Source: JAEUQQ01 sp963697285 (GTDB taxonomy: Bacteria; Acidobacteriota; Vicinamibacteria; Vicinamibacterales; JAFNAJ01). Taken from it: DNA of 64,000 bases. Each line of letters opens with the position of its first letter. Position 1 is the first letter of the stretch. The notes beneath the pieces were generated by a model. The model was not told where the DNA came from. It worked only from the letters and a program-made list of their open reading frames with translations, and did not search any database. Positions 43,217 to 51,528 of the stretch are shown here, in pieces. The stretch is from NCBI GenBank assembly GCA_963697285.1, contig CAVONI010000009.1, positions 354,239 to 418,238 on the forward strand. The letters run 5' to 3'. Position numbers and translations under genes: made by a program.

Positions 43217-44535
43217 CGCGCCATCACCCGATCGATCTCGGCGGCGATCTCCGACGCCGCGACCTGCACATCGTCGCCGCGCAGGAGCCGACGGTCCATG
43301 ATGTCGAACGACAGCCGCTCGATGCGGTGGAAGTCCATCACGACCGCGCCCCACGGCATGCGGCCGTGGGCGACCTGCTGCAGGAAGGCACGTTCGACAC
43401 CGGTGGCATCGCGGAGCGCCTGTTCCTGGGCAAGCGCGCGCAGGGCCGGGATGCCGAGACGCGTGTCAGACCGCATCCGCTGCGCCTCCTCGCCGGCCAT
43501 CCACGCGGCGAGTTCCACCGCAAGTCGCTTGTGCACCACGTTGGCCGGCACCGCCCAGCCGGAGACGTAGATCGCCGTGGATGGCGTCGCGCCCGCGCGA
43601 TGCGGGATGGGCGCCACGCCGAGGGAGAGGTCGCCACGCGCGGCGTACTTGAGCAGCACGGGCAGCGACCAGTGCCCCGACTGCATCATCGCCTGCCGAC
43701 CCGAGAAGAAGCGCCCCGTCCGCGCGATGTCGCCGCCGAGCGTGTACTGCACGGGCGGCGTGACGTGGTGCACCAGCGCGAGGTCGGTGAGAAAGCGGAA
43801 CGCCGCAACGGCCCCCGGCCCGTCGAGGGCGCCGCGGGCCGCGCTGCCGTCTGGGCCGAGGATGTCGCCGCCGGCCGACCAGACCCACGAGATCCACTGG
43901 TAGAGATCGCGCGGGAAGTCGATCGCGACGATGTCACGCGTGCCATCGCCGTCGAGATCGCGGCTCACCGCGCGCGACGTCGCGAGGAACTCGTCCCACG
44001 TCCACGGCGCCCCCGTCGGTGGCGGCACGCCCGCGGCCTCGAACACGCGACGGTTGTAGTAGATGACCATCGGCGTGAAGTCTTTCGGCAGCGCGAACAA
44101 CCGCTGGCCGCGGGCGAAGACGTCGAGCACCTGCGGGAAGACGGCGGCGCGGTCGTATCCCACGCGCGACAGGTAGGGCGCGAGGTCGAGGACGAGCCCG
44201 CGTTCGACGAATGCGGGGATGTCGGGCACGTCGAGCAGGAATACGTCGGGTGGCGTGCCCGATGCGATCGACGCCGCCAGTTTCTCGCCGAAGTTGTTGA
44301 CGACCGACTCGACGATGACCGTGACGCCGGGATGAGTGGCCTCGAATCCGCGCGCGATGCGCTGCTCGAGGGCGAGTTCGAGTTCCGGGGCCCAGTTCAG
44401 CACGCGCAGGGTGATCGCGCGCTGCGACGGCCCCGGTGCGCACGACAGCGATGCCACCGCGACACATGCGAGGGCGGCGGGGGTCAGAGCTTGAAAAATG
44501 CGATAAAGAAAGATGTGACCCCTTTGACCCCTCAC
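43213..44535 (-). CDS. ABC sugar-binding lipoprotein/periplasmic binding protein
   Basis: About 440 residues, extracellular solute-binding family 1: LRVLNWAPELELALEQRIARG, FEATHPGVTVIVESV, FALPKDFTPMVIYYNRRVFE, GAPWTWDEFLATSRAV and WSLPVLLKYAARGDLS. It delivers a carbohydrate to the two permeases. GTG 44535 overlaps the ATPase stop (GTGA), as do the other junctions here. From this start the signal peptide is MRGQRGHIFLYRIFQALTP followed by AALACVAVASLSC, so its first half is encoded by repeat copy E. The Cys at 32 is a weak lipobox; no other start gives a signal peptide. Confidence 0.87.
   Translation of the reverse strand: MRGQRGHIFLYRIFQALTPAALACVAVASLSCAPGPSQRAITLRVLNWAPELELALEQRIARGFEATHPGVTVIVESVVNNFGEKLAASIASGTPPDVFLLDVPDIPAFVERGLVLDLAPYLSRVGYDRAAVFPQVLDVFARGQRLFALPKDFTPMVIYYNRRVFEAAGVPPPTGAPWTWDEFLATSRAVSRDLDGDGTRDIVAIDFPRDLYQWISWVWSAGGDILGPDGSAARGALDGPGAVAAFRFLTDLALVHHVTPPVQYTLGGDIARTGRFFSGRQAMMQSGHWSLPVLLKYAARGDLSLGVAPIPHRAGATPSTAIYVSGWAVPANVVHKRLAVELAAWMAGEEAQRMRSDTRLGIPALRALAQEQALRDATGVERAFLQQVAHGRMPWGAVVMDFHRIERLSFDIMDRRLLRGDDVQVAASEIAAEIDRVMAR
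44480..44522 (+). repeat. 43-bp palindromic-ended repeat, copy E (in frame inside a signal-peptide region)
   Basis: Identical to copy A: GGGGTCAGAGCTTGAAAAAT to AAGATGTGACCCC. It lies just after the ATPase stop. Read on the opposite strand it encodes GHIFLYRIFQALTP, residues about 5-19 of the binding protein. A further GACCCC follows at 44526-44531. Confidence 0.9.
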
Positions 44536-45677
44536 GCCAGGCGCTCCCCGGTGGCGGTGTCGAACACCAGCGTCCGTCGCGGATCGAGGCGCACGCCGAG
44601 CGTCTCGCCGGGGTGCCCGTTCCAGTCGGCGGGCGCACGCACGACCCACGGCTCGCCTGTCGGCCCCTCGATGTAGACGAGCGACTCGTTGCCGAGCCGC
44701 TCGACGCGGTGGACCGTGGTGCCGAAGTCGGCGTCTCCCCCGGGCGATGCGAGGCGCACGCACTCGGGGCGCACGGCGATCGTGACGCGCGAAGCGTCGA
44801 CACGGCGCGGCACGGTGACCGACATCCGGCCTGCCGTGATGGTCGTGGAGTCGGCCGGGAGCCGTCCCCCAGCCGCAGCAGAGACAGGCTTCGTGTCGTG
44901 GCCCCCAGCCCGCGCTGCGTCGCCAGGCGCGAGGTTGATGGCCGGCGTGCCGATGAAGCTCGCGACGTAGAGGTTGGCGGGATCCTGGTAGATGTCGAGC
45001 GGCGGCGCGTACTGCTGCAGGCGTCCGTCGCGCAGCACCGCGATGCGCTGCCCAAGCGTCATGGCCTCGACCTGATCGTGGGTGACGTACAGCATGGTCG
45101 CGCCGAGGCGATCGTGGAGCTCGGCGATCTCGCGGCGCATGTCGGCGCGCAGGCGCGCGTCGAGGTTCGAGAGCGGTTCGTCGAACAGGAAGACCTGCGG
45201 CTCGCGGACCATCGCGCGGCCGAACGCCACGCGTTGCTTCTGGCCGCCCGAGAGCTGTCCCGGACGACGTTCGAGCAGTGACTCGAGGCCGAGCACCGAC
45301 GCCGCCCACGCCACGCGCGTGTCGATCTCGGTCGCCGGATGCCGGCGCATCTTCAACCCGAACGCCAGGTTCTCGCGCACGCTCATGTGCGGATAGAGCG
45401 CGTAACTCTGGAAGACCATCGCGACGTCGCGGTCCGCGGGTTCGACCTCCTGCACGGCGCGGCCACCGATGCGCACCTCGCCCGCCGAAGGGTCTTCGAG
45501 CCCGGCGATCATCCGCAGCACCGTCGTCTTGCCGCACCCGGACGGACCGACGAGCACCACGAGCTCGCCTGGCGCAACGTCGAGGTCGAGCGGGTGCAAC
45601 GCAACCACGTCGCCGAAGCGTTTCTCGAGTCCGCGCAGTTCGACGCCCGCCGGTGGGCGCATGGCCCCGTGGCTCAC
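44532..45677 (-). CDS. ugpC: Sugar ABC transporter ATP-binding protein (UgpC/MsmX-like)
   Basis: About 381 residues. Walker A GPSGCGKTTVLRM, Q loop MVFQSYALYPHMSVREN, signature LSGGQKQRVAFGRA, Walker B VFLFDEPLSNLDARLR and switch His in YVTHDQVEAM. The C-terminal TOBE/OB region (VTIAVRPECVRLA) is typical of the MalK/UgpC class. The start is GTG 45677, overlapping the glycoside hydrolase stop, or ATG 45662. In other genera such ATPases energise several sugar importers. Confidence 0.94.
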   Translation of the reverse strand: MSHGAMRPPAGVELRGLEKRFGDVVALHPLDLDVAPGELVVLVGPSGCGKTTVLRMIAGLEDPSAGEVRIGGRAVQEVEPADRDVAMVFQSYALYPHMSVRENLAFGLKMRRHPATEIDTRVAWAASVLGLESLLERRPGQLSGGQKQRVAFGRAMVREPQVFLFDEPLSNLDARLRADMRREIAELHDRLGATMLYVTHDQVEAMTLGQRIAVLRDGRLQQYAPPLDIYQDPANLYVASFIGTPAINLAPGDAARAGGHDTKPVSAAAGGRLPADSTTITAGRMSVTVPRRVDASRVTIAVRPECVRLASPGGDADFGTTVHRVERLGNESLVYIEGPTGEPWVVRAPADWNGHPGETLGVRLDPRRTLVFDTATGERLA

Positions 45678-47908
45678 CACGGCACCTCGAGTGCCGTCCC
45701 GACCCGCGTGGCGTGACGAACGCCATCGACGTCCACGGTCACGACGTCGCCTGCTCTCTCGACATCCACCGCACGATCGCGCACCACCGCGCCCTCGAGT
45801 CGTACCCACGCGAGAGGCAGCGGCAGCGGATCGATCCTCAGGCCGCTCGCCGTGGGCTCGAGGCCCGCCACTCCGCGGATCAGCAGGTCGGCCACCCAGC
45901 TGTGCATGTAATCGTCGATGCCGCGGTAGAACGCGGCGTCGCCGGTGAACGGGTTGTAGTGCTCGTAGCAGGTGGGGCGTTCGAGATGGCCGCGGTCGAA
46001 GAACATCCGTATGTAGCGCGACAGCATGTCGGCGGCAACGGGTCCGGCCGCGCGGCGGCCCCGCTGCCACTGGCGCAGCAGTCCCTCGACGACGTGGCTG
46101 GTGGTCATCGGCCACGCCCGGCCATTCCACGGGCACACGTGCCGCTTTCCTTTCCACTCGGCCACCGGGTTGAAGAGCGGATCATCGACACTGGACGAGG
46201 GCAGCGGCGCCGGCGTGCCGAAGGTGCGGGGATCCGCGAGGTGCGCGAGCAATCGTGCGACCTGCGCATCGCTCACGAGATCGGTCAGCAGCGGATAGAA
46301 ACCCACCGCCGCCTTCACGCCAGTCCCCGCGAGCGTGCCGGGCGCCACGTCGGTGAAGATGCCCGCGCGGTCGTCCCAGCACCGCGCGACGATCGCCGCG
46401 GCCGTGCGCGCGCGCGCGTCGGCCCAATGGCGACCCGCGTCGGCATCGCCGAAGCGATGCGCCAGCCGCTCGAGCAGCGCGAACAGCTGGTGGCCGTAGA
46501 CCGAGGTGTCGATGCCCTTCAGCCGGATGCGGTTCTCCCAGCCGTAGCGGTCGGCATCAGGATCGACCGCGAGATACCGCGACATGTACTCCTGCCCGGT
46601 CTCGAATTGATCGATCACGTCGAAGAGGCCCGAGCCCTCGGCGTCGCGTGTCGCGATGAGCCACTCGGCGTGCCGCGACAATCCCGCGTACGCCTCACGG
46701 GCGAACGCGTCATCGTCGTGCACGTCGAGCACCGCCTGCACGGCGTCGCCCCAGTTCGCGTGGTAGAAGTCGGTGTGCTGCTGGTGCGTGCTGTAGATCC
46801 GCCCGTGGAAACCGCCCTCGTCCTTCTGCGTCGAGAGGAAGTTCCGCAGCGTCCCGAACGCCACCGCCGGGTCGCGCGACCAGCGCATCTCCCAGAGGTG
46901 ACACTGCGCGCTGTAGGTGATCGGCACGTGGAAGTAGCCGATGCCTTCGGCGATACAGGGATAACGGACGTGGCCGGCGCCGCCGGCGAGGCTGTTGAGA
47001 CGAAGCCCGTAGAGCCGGTAGTCGTAGTAGCGCGACAGGTACGGATCGCTGCACGAGAAGCGCGGGAACTGGTCGAGGAACTCACCGACGACGCGCGTGC
47101 TGTCGGCCGAGGTCGGCCTGACGTGCACGCGAGGGAGCACAGGCGCCGCACCAGCGTCCCACTGCGCCGCCACGACGATCTCGAACGTCGCCCCGTCCCG
47201 GGCTGGCACGGCGAGGGCCGCGTGAATCCAGCCCGAATCAGAGATGCCTTCGATGCGCACCTCGTCGGGCAGGCCGGCATCGGTCCACCGTTCGGCGAAG
47301 GGCGTGTGCAGCCAGATGGGCTGTGCGACACTGCCTTCTGACCTGACCGCGCACCGGCGGACCGGCGCGCCCGGCCGCGATGGCTGCGCGAGGAGTGTGA
47401 ACGTGACATCGACCTCGGCGCCGCGGCGGTCGGCGACGCGGCGCACCCACGTCAGCGACGGCCCCCCGCTCGGGCGCACGTCGCGTGTCGTGGCGCCGGG
47501 CTGCATCGTGAACGCCACCAGCGAGGCAGGTGCGGCCCACCTGCGCGCCACCTCGTCGGGCACGTGCCACGACGAGATGAGCCGACCACCCGGCAGCGCG
47601 TAGCGGTGTTCAGCGAGCGTGGCGCCGCCTGGCAGTGCCCACTGCACGTCGATCCGATCAGGCCTCCAGTGCCACGACCGGCGCTCGAGCGCGACGGCGC
47701 GGCCCGAGCCATCAACCAGCGCCACGGCGAACAGCGGTGCGACCGGGTGATAGTAGACGTGCGCCTCGTCCCAGAACCCCGGCACGTGCAGCCAGGTCGG
47801 GAATGGCGGGGCCCAGATCACGCCGTCGCCGCACGACAGGTACCACTTGTCGCTGCGTGCCAGCGCCTGCAGCCGTTGGTCGGTGTTCACGCCGACGATG
47901 CCCGCCAT
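45674..47908 (-). CDS. Cytoplasmic glycoside hydrolase, (alpha/alpha)6-barrel (MGH1/GH63/trehalase-like)
   Basis: A 744-residue enzyme without a signal peptide. The N-terminal beta part leads to a six-hairpin barrel with CIAEGIGYFHVPITYSAQ, LWEMRWSRDPAVAFGTL, RIRLKGIDTSVYGHQLFALL, WNGRAWPMTTSHVVEGLL and YEHYNPFTGDAAFYRGIDDY. These blocks resemble the mannosylglycerate hydrolase/GH63 group. It is the first gene of the operon and probably acts on sugar brought in by the transporter, while the secreted hydrolase at the end of the operon releases it. The substrate is not predictable by eye. Confidence 0.82.
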   Translation of the reverse strand: MAGIVGVNTDQRLQALARSDKWYLSCGDGVIWAPPFPTWLHVPGFWDEAHVYYHPVAPLFAVALVDGSGRAVALERRSWHWRPDRIDVQWALPGGATLAEHRYALPGGRLISSWHVPDEVARRWAAPASLVAFTMQPGATTRDVRPSGGPSLTWVRRVADRRGAEVDVTFTLLAQPSRPGAPVRRCAVRSEGSVAQPIWLHTPFAERWTDAGLPDEVRIEGISDSGWIHAALAVPARDGATFEIVVAAQWDAGAAPVLPRVHVRPTSADSTRVVGEFLDQFPRFSCSDPYLSRYYDYRLYGLRLNSLAGGAGHVRYPCIAEGIGYFHVPITYSAQCHLWEMRWSRDPAVAFGTLRNFLSTQKDEGGFHGRIYSTHQQHTDFYHANWGDAVQAVLDVHDDDAFAREAYAGLSRHAEWLIATRDAEGSGLFDVIDQFETGQEYMSRYLAVDPDADRYGWENRIRLKGIDTSVYGHQLFALLERLAHRFGDADAGRHWADARARTAAAIVARCWDDRAGIFTDVAPGTLAGTGVKAAVGFYPLLTDLVSDAQVARLLAHLADPRTFGTPAPLPSSSVDDPLFNPVAEWKGKRHVCPWNGRAWPMTTSHVVEGLLRQWQRGRRAAGPVAADMLSRYIRMFFDRGHLERPTCYEHYNPFTGDAAFYRGIDDYMHSWVADLLIRGVAGLEPTASGLRIDPLPLPLAWVRLEGAVVRDRAVDVERAGDVVTVDVDGVRHATRVGTALEVPW

Positions 47909-48024
47909 CTGAAACCAGCGGCGAGTATACCCTTCGACTCTGTCGCTGGCGGCGTCGGCAGAGCCTCACATGCCCGCGAGTTCAGGGATCAGCCATTCAT
48001 GCAGCCTGCGAAGGGCGGCGACGG

Positions 48025-49563
48025 CTACCAGCGGAACTCGGTCTGCGCCGCCTGAGCGGCCAGCCGCGCGTGCAGGTGCTGCGCGACCGCAACGTCGAGA
48101 TACGGGATGTCGACGCGATGTGCGGCGCTGGCGCCCGCGGTGTCGACGCGCACGCTGGCCATCGACGCGCGTCGATCGAACGGCGACTGGTGCAGGGCCA
48201 CCGCCTGGATGCGGTTCGTGCGTGCAATCGTGACCTGTCGCCACAACCAGCCGCTGCGGAAGACCACCACGTCGGCGTCGGCCATCCACGCCAGTTGCGC
48301 CACCTGGCGTCTCGTGGCGACGACCGCCGCGCCCAGCGTGAACGGCAGCGTCGCGGCCGCCCACCACCCCATGACGCCGCCAAGCGCCAGCGACGCGCCC
48401 AGCGCGACGACGAACGCGGGCTTCACGGCGCGCACGAACGCACGGGGATGCACCGGCTGCCATTCGAGGGCATCCACGTCCACGAGCGGGATGACGTGCC
48501 GCAGGAACGCGGGAAGCGCGTCGCGCGCGATGATCGGCGCCAGCCATTCGCGCTCGCTTGCACCGTCGCCCTTCACGTCACTGCCCGCGGTTTCGACGCG
48601 CACCGACGTGCGGCCCGTCCAGCGGTGCAGGAGGCCGTCGCGCACGATCACCGTCTGCACGTGGTGGAGCGGGATCGTGGCCGTCACCCGCGTGAACACG
48701 CCGAATTGCGTGCGCAGGTCGTCGCCGGCACGCGTCACCGAGAATCCATGCAGCCGCACGAGCGCCCAGAGCATCGAAAGGAGGCGGACGATCAGCAGCA
48801 GCCCCACGAGACCGGCGATCGCCGCGACGACCAGGCCGAACGGGAACTCGGCCTGCCCGGAGGTGCCGGCAGAGAGCCTGTCAACGACCGCGCGCCCGTA
48901 CTGCTCCGCGCCTGGCACGCGGCGCCAGAAGCCATCGAGCAATCCCATCTGCCAGAGCGCGCCGTACGCGGCGCCGATCACCACCATCCCGCGGCTCTCG
49001 ATGAATCCGTAGAGCAGGAGGTCACGCGGCGAGAGCCGCAGCAGCGTGCTCGCGGCGGGGGCCTGCGCAGCCTCGCCGACGGCCGCTTCGGCAGACGACG
49101 AGCCGGCCGTGCGCCCGGCGAACACGCGTCGGCGCATCTCGGTGAACGCCGTCATCGGCAACACGCGGATCGACGCCTCGGCCTCGTTGCCGCCGCCCGT
49201 CTCGATGCGCACCTCGACGACCCCGAGCACGCGGTGCACGACGTTCTGGACCGCGTCCAGGTTCTGGATGCGGGCGTAGGGCACGTGCCGCTCTGAACGG
49301 AAGAACAGGCCCTGCGAGATGACGAGTTCGTGCGCGTCGTACCGCAGCCTGAACGTCAGGAACCGCGTCACCGACGCCACCATCGCGGGGATGATGAACA
49401 GCAGCCACCACGCGTTCCACTGCGGCCCGCCGGGAAACGGCCCGTTGCTCGTGGAGCGCGACGAGGTGAAGAGGAGCAGGAGCCCCGGGAGCGCGAAGTT
49501 GCGGAGTTGCCGTCCCAGGTCGAACAGGATCGCCGCCGGGTGCAGTCGCTGCTCAGACCGCAT
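48025..49563 (-). CDS. Bacterial PH-domain membrane protein (YdbT-like)
   Basis: About 512 residues with three bPH2-type domains between paired helices. Each repeat shows the pattern of a beta strand plus HVPYARIQNLDAVQNVVHRV, IPLHHVQTVIVRDGLLHRW or ARTNRIQAVALHQSPFDRR, preceded by a helix pair. This matches YdbT, which is usually encoded after YdbS. It is overlapped by 11 bp by the YdbS-like gene. The function is unknown; in Bacillus these proteins affect tolerance to secreted peptides. Confidence 0.82.
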   Translation of the reverse strand: MRSEQRLHPAAILFDLGRQLRNFALPGLLLLFTSSRSTSNGPFPGGPQWNAWWLLFIIPAMVASVTRFLTFRLRYDAHELVISQGLFFRSERHVPYARIQNLDAVQNVVHRVLGVVEVRIETGGGNEAEASIRVLPMTAFTEMRRRVFAGRTAGSSSAEAAVGEAAQAPAASTLLRLSPRDLLLYGFIESRGMVVIGAAYGALWQMGLLDGFWRRVPGAEQYGRAVVDRLSAGTSGQAEFPFGLVVAAIAGLVGLLLIVRLLSMLWALVRLHGFSVTRAGDDLRTQFGVFTRVTATIPLHHVQTVIVRDGLLHRWTGRTSVRVETAGSDVKGDGASEREWLAPIIARDALPAFLRHVIPLVDVDALEWQPVHPRAFVRAVKPAFVVALGASLALGGVMGWWAAATLPFTLGAAVVATRRQVAQLAWMADADVVVFRSGWLWRQVTIARTNRIQAVALHQSPFDRRASMASVRVDTAGASAAHRVDIPYLDVAVAQHLHARLAAQAAQTEFRW

Positions 49564-50068
49564 CGGGTGTGGTCCCCGGCAACAGGTAGGTGCGGATGCG
49601 CAGGGCGTCGCCGTGTTCGAGTCCCGACAGTTCGACACGCGCGAAGGCCGTGCCGGCCGTGTAGATGACGAGCGTCCCCAGGCCAAAACGCCGGTCGATC
49701 GGCCCCTGGGTGACGTCGGTGTGCTGCACGCGCGAGCGCGGCACGTTGATCACGTCGCGCCAGTACACCCCGCGATGGATCTCGATTCCCTGGTCGTCAA
49801 CCCGGTAACGCGTGTGCGCAAAGGCGACGGCCGGCCAGTACTGTCCGAACCACGCCAGCGCCGCCGCGATCGTCAGCCAGGCGACCACCAGGGCCAGGCG
49901 CATCCACGACGCGAGGCCGTCACCCGCCATCAGCGCGAGCATCACGCCGAAGGCGAGCATGCCCGACATCACGGCCGTCGTGATCCACCCGACGACACGA
50001 TCCAGGAGGATGACGCGCGGGTCGAGGGTGCGGAATCGTGAATCGGTGGTCACGTCGATGTCGTCCAC
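49553..50068 (-). CDS. Bacterial PH-domain membrane protein (YdbS-like)
   Basis: A 171-residue partner of the YdbT-like protein. Two membrane helices (VGWITTAVMSGMLAFGVMLA, LALVVAWLTIAAALAW) precede one bPH2 domain with YRVDDQGIEIHRGVYWRDV and VPRSRVQHTDVTQGPIDRRF. The 3' end overlaps the next gene, so both are co-translated. Confidence 0.82.
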   Translation of the reverse strand: MDDIDVTTDSRFRTLDPRVILLDRVVGWITTAVMSGMLAFGVMLALMAGDGLASWMRLALVVAWLTIAAALAWFGQYWPAVAFAHTRYRVDDQGIEIHRGVYWRDVINVPRSRVQHTDVTQGPIDRRFGLGTLVIYTAGTAFARVELSGLEHGDALRIRTYLLPGTTPDAV

Positions 50069-50168
50069 GGGACCATCCTATCCTTCGACGCGGTTCTGCG
50101 GAGTGCGCTCAGGGCTTGCCCGTCCGCGCGCCGCTGGCGAGCGGACCTCCAGCGGAACGCGCTGCCGC

Positions 50169-51230
50169 TCAGGCCCTGACGAGCGTGGCGCCCCAGGTCA
50201 TGCCGGCACCGAAGGCCACCATCAGCACGAGGTCGCCCGGCCGGATGCGCCCGCCCCGCACGGCCTCGTCCCACAGCAGCGGAATGGTCGCCGCCGTCGT
50301 GTTGCCGTACTTGTGGATGTTGTGAATGACCTTCTCGTCGGGCACGCCGAGCATCTTCTGGACGTACTCGTTGATGCGCTTGTTGGCCTGGTGCATCAGC
50401 ACCATGCTGAGATCCGACACGGCGACGTTGTTGCGCGCGAGGATTTCCTGCGCGACCTCACCCATCCGCGTGGTCGCCATCTTGAACACGTAGCGGCCGT
50501 CCATGACGGGCACGTATTCGTGGCGGGCCAGTTGGCCCGCGTCCACGTAGGGGCGATGGCGGAAGCCGATGCCGGGAACGCACAGCTTCGTCGCGTCCGC
50601 ACCATCGGCACGCAGGATGTGATCGATGACACCGCGGCCGTCCTCGTCGCGGGCCTGGACGACGACGGCAGCCGCCGCGTCGCCGAAGAGCACGGTGAGG
50701 TGGCGCGTCTCGGTGTTGACGTCCCACTCGCCCTCGGCGAGCGGCGCGTCGACCTCACCCGCGAGGCGTCGCTGGCTGCCCTCGCGCCACGGCATGAACC
50801 CGGAGTGCACTTCGGCGCCGACGAGCAGGGCGGTGCGTGCCATGCCGGTGCGGATGTAGGCATCCACCAGGCCCAACCCGTAGATGAAGCCGCTGCACTG
50901 CTGCCGGATGTCGAAGCACGTGACCGCGGGAATCCCCAGGCGCGTCTGGATCAGCCCCCCGTTGCCCGGGAAGAAGTGATCCGGCGTCATCGTCGCCGAG
51001 ACCACGAGATCCACCTCGGAGGGCGAGACGCCTGCGTGATCGAGCGCCCGCTGCCCCGCGGCCACCGCGAGATCGCTGGTCGACTCGCCGGGATTCACGT
51101 AGTAGCGCGTCTCGATGCCGGAACGCTCGCGAATCCACGCGTCGTTCGTGTCCATGATTCGCGCAAGCGCCTCGTTCGTGACGAGGTTCTTGGCGATTTC
51201 GCTGCCGCTGCCGGCGATGACCGCGCGCAT
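50169..51230 (-). CDS. fabH: 3-oxoacyl-ACP synthase III-type enzyme (FabH-like)
   Basis: About 353 residues of a thiolase-fold condensing enzyme. The nucleophile lies in FDIRQQCSGFIYGL, with the His in LMHQANKRINEYV and Asn in IHKYGNTTAATIP, completing the Cys-His-Asn triad. It may start fatty acid synthesis or act in a special-lipid pathway; no fab genes are adjacent. ATG 51230 fits the family N terminus (RAVIAGSGSEIAKNLVTNE). Confidence 0.88.
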   Translation of the reverse strand: MRAVIAGSGSEIAKNLVTNEALARIMDTNDAWIRERSGIETRYYVNPGESTSDLAVAAGQRALDHAGVSPSEVDLVVSATMTPDHFFPGNGGLIQTRLGIPAVTCFDIRQQCSGFIYGLGLVDAYIRTGMARTALLVGAEVHSGFMPWREGSQRRLAGEVDAPLAEGEWDVNTETRHLTVLFGDAAAAVVVQARDEDGRGVIDHILRADGADATKLCVPGIGFRHRPYVDAGQLARHEYVPVMDGRYVFKMATTRMGEVAQEILARNNVAVSDLSMVLMHQANKRINEYVQKMLGVPDEKVIHNIHKYGNTTAATIPLLWDEAVRGGRIRPGDLVLMVAFGAGMTWGATLVRA

Positions 51231-51419
51231 GATGCCACGCTCCCGTTGAGCCCCGAGTTCACCCGTGCCGGGCGGATTCCTGCATCGCGGCACGCCGGCT
51301 CACTGCGCCGACGGCCCGGAGATGCGCCCAACCCGGGAGTGTTCGATGGGTAGAGACGCGAGACGCAACCCGCGCCCGCGCATTCTAGCGCAGGGGACGA
51401 TCTCGTGAACCACCCGTGG

Positions 51420-51438
51420 CGCCCCACCGCGTGGGGCG
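51420..51438. promoter_or_regulatory. Perfect hairpin in the FabH / enolase-family divergent spacer
   Basis: Arms CGCCCCAC and GTGGGGCG pair perfectly around a 3-nt loop (CGC). It lies in the 298-bp spacer, about 90 bp upstream of the enolase-family ATG. It could be an operator or leader hairpin. No T tract follows. Confidence 0.45.
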
Positions 51439-51528
51439 ACGGTGCCCTGAAGGCCACGAGTTGAGAGTATGCTCTCCCGCACATCGCCACCACACTGAAC
51501 GGAACGTGTCCAGTCCCAGGGAGTCCCC

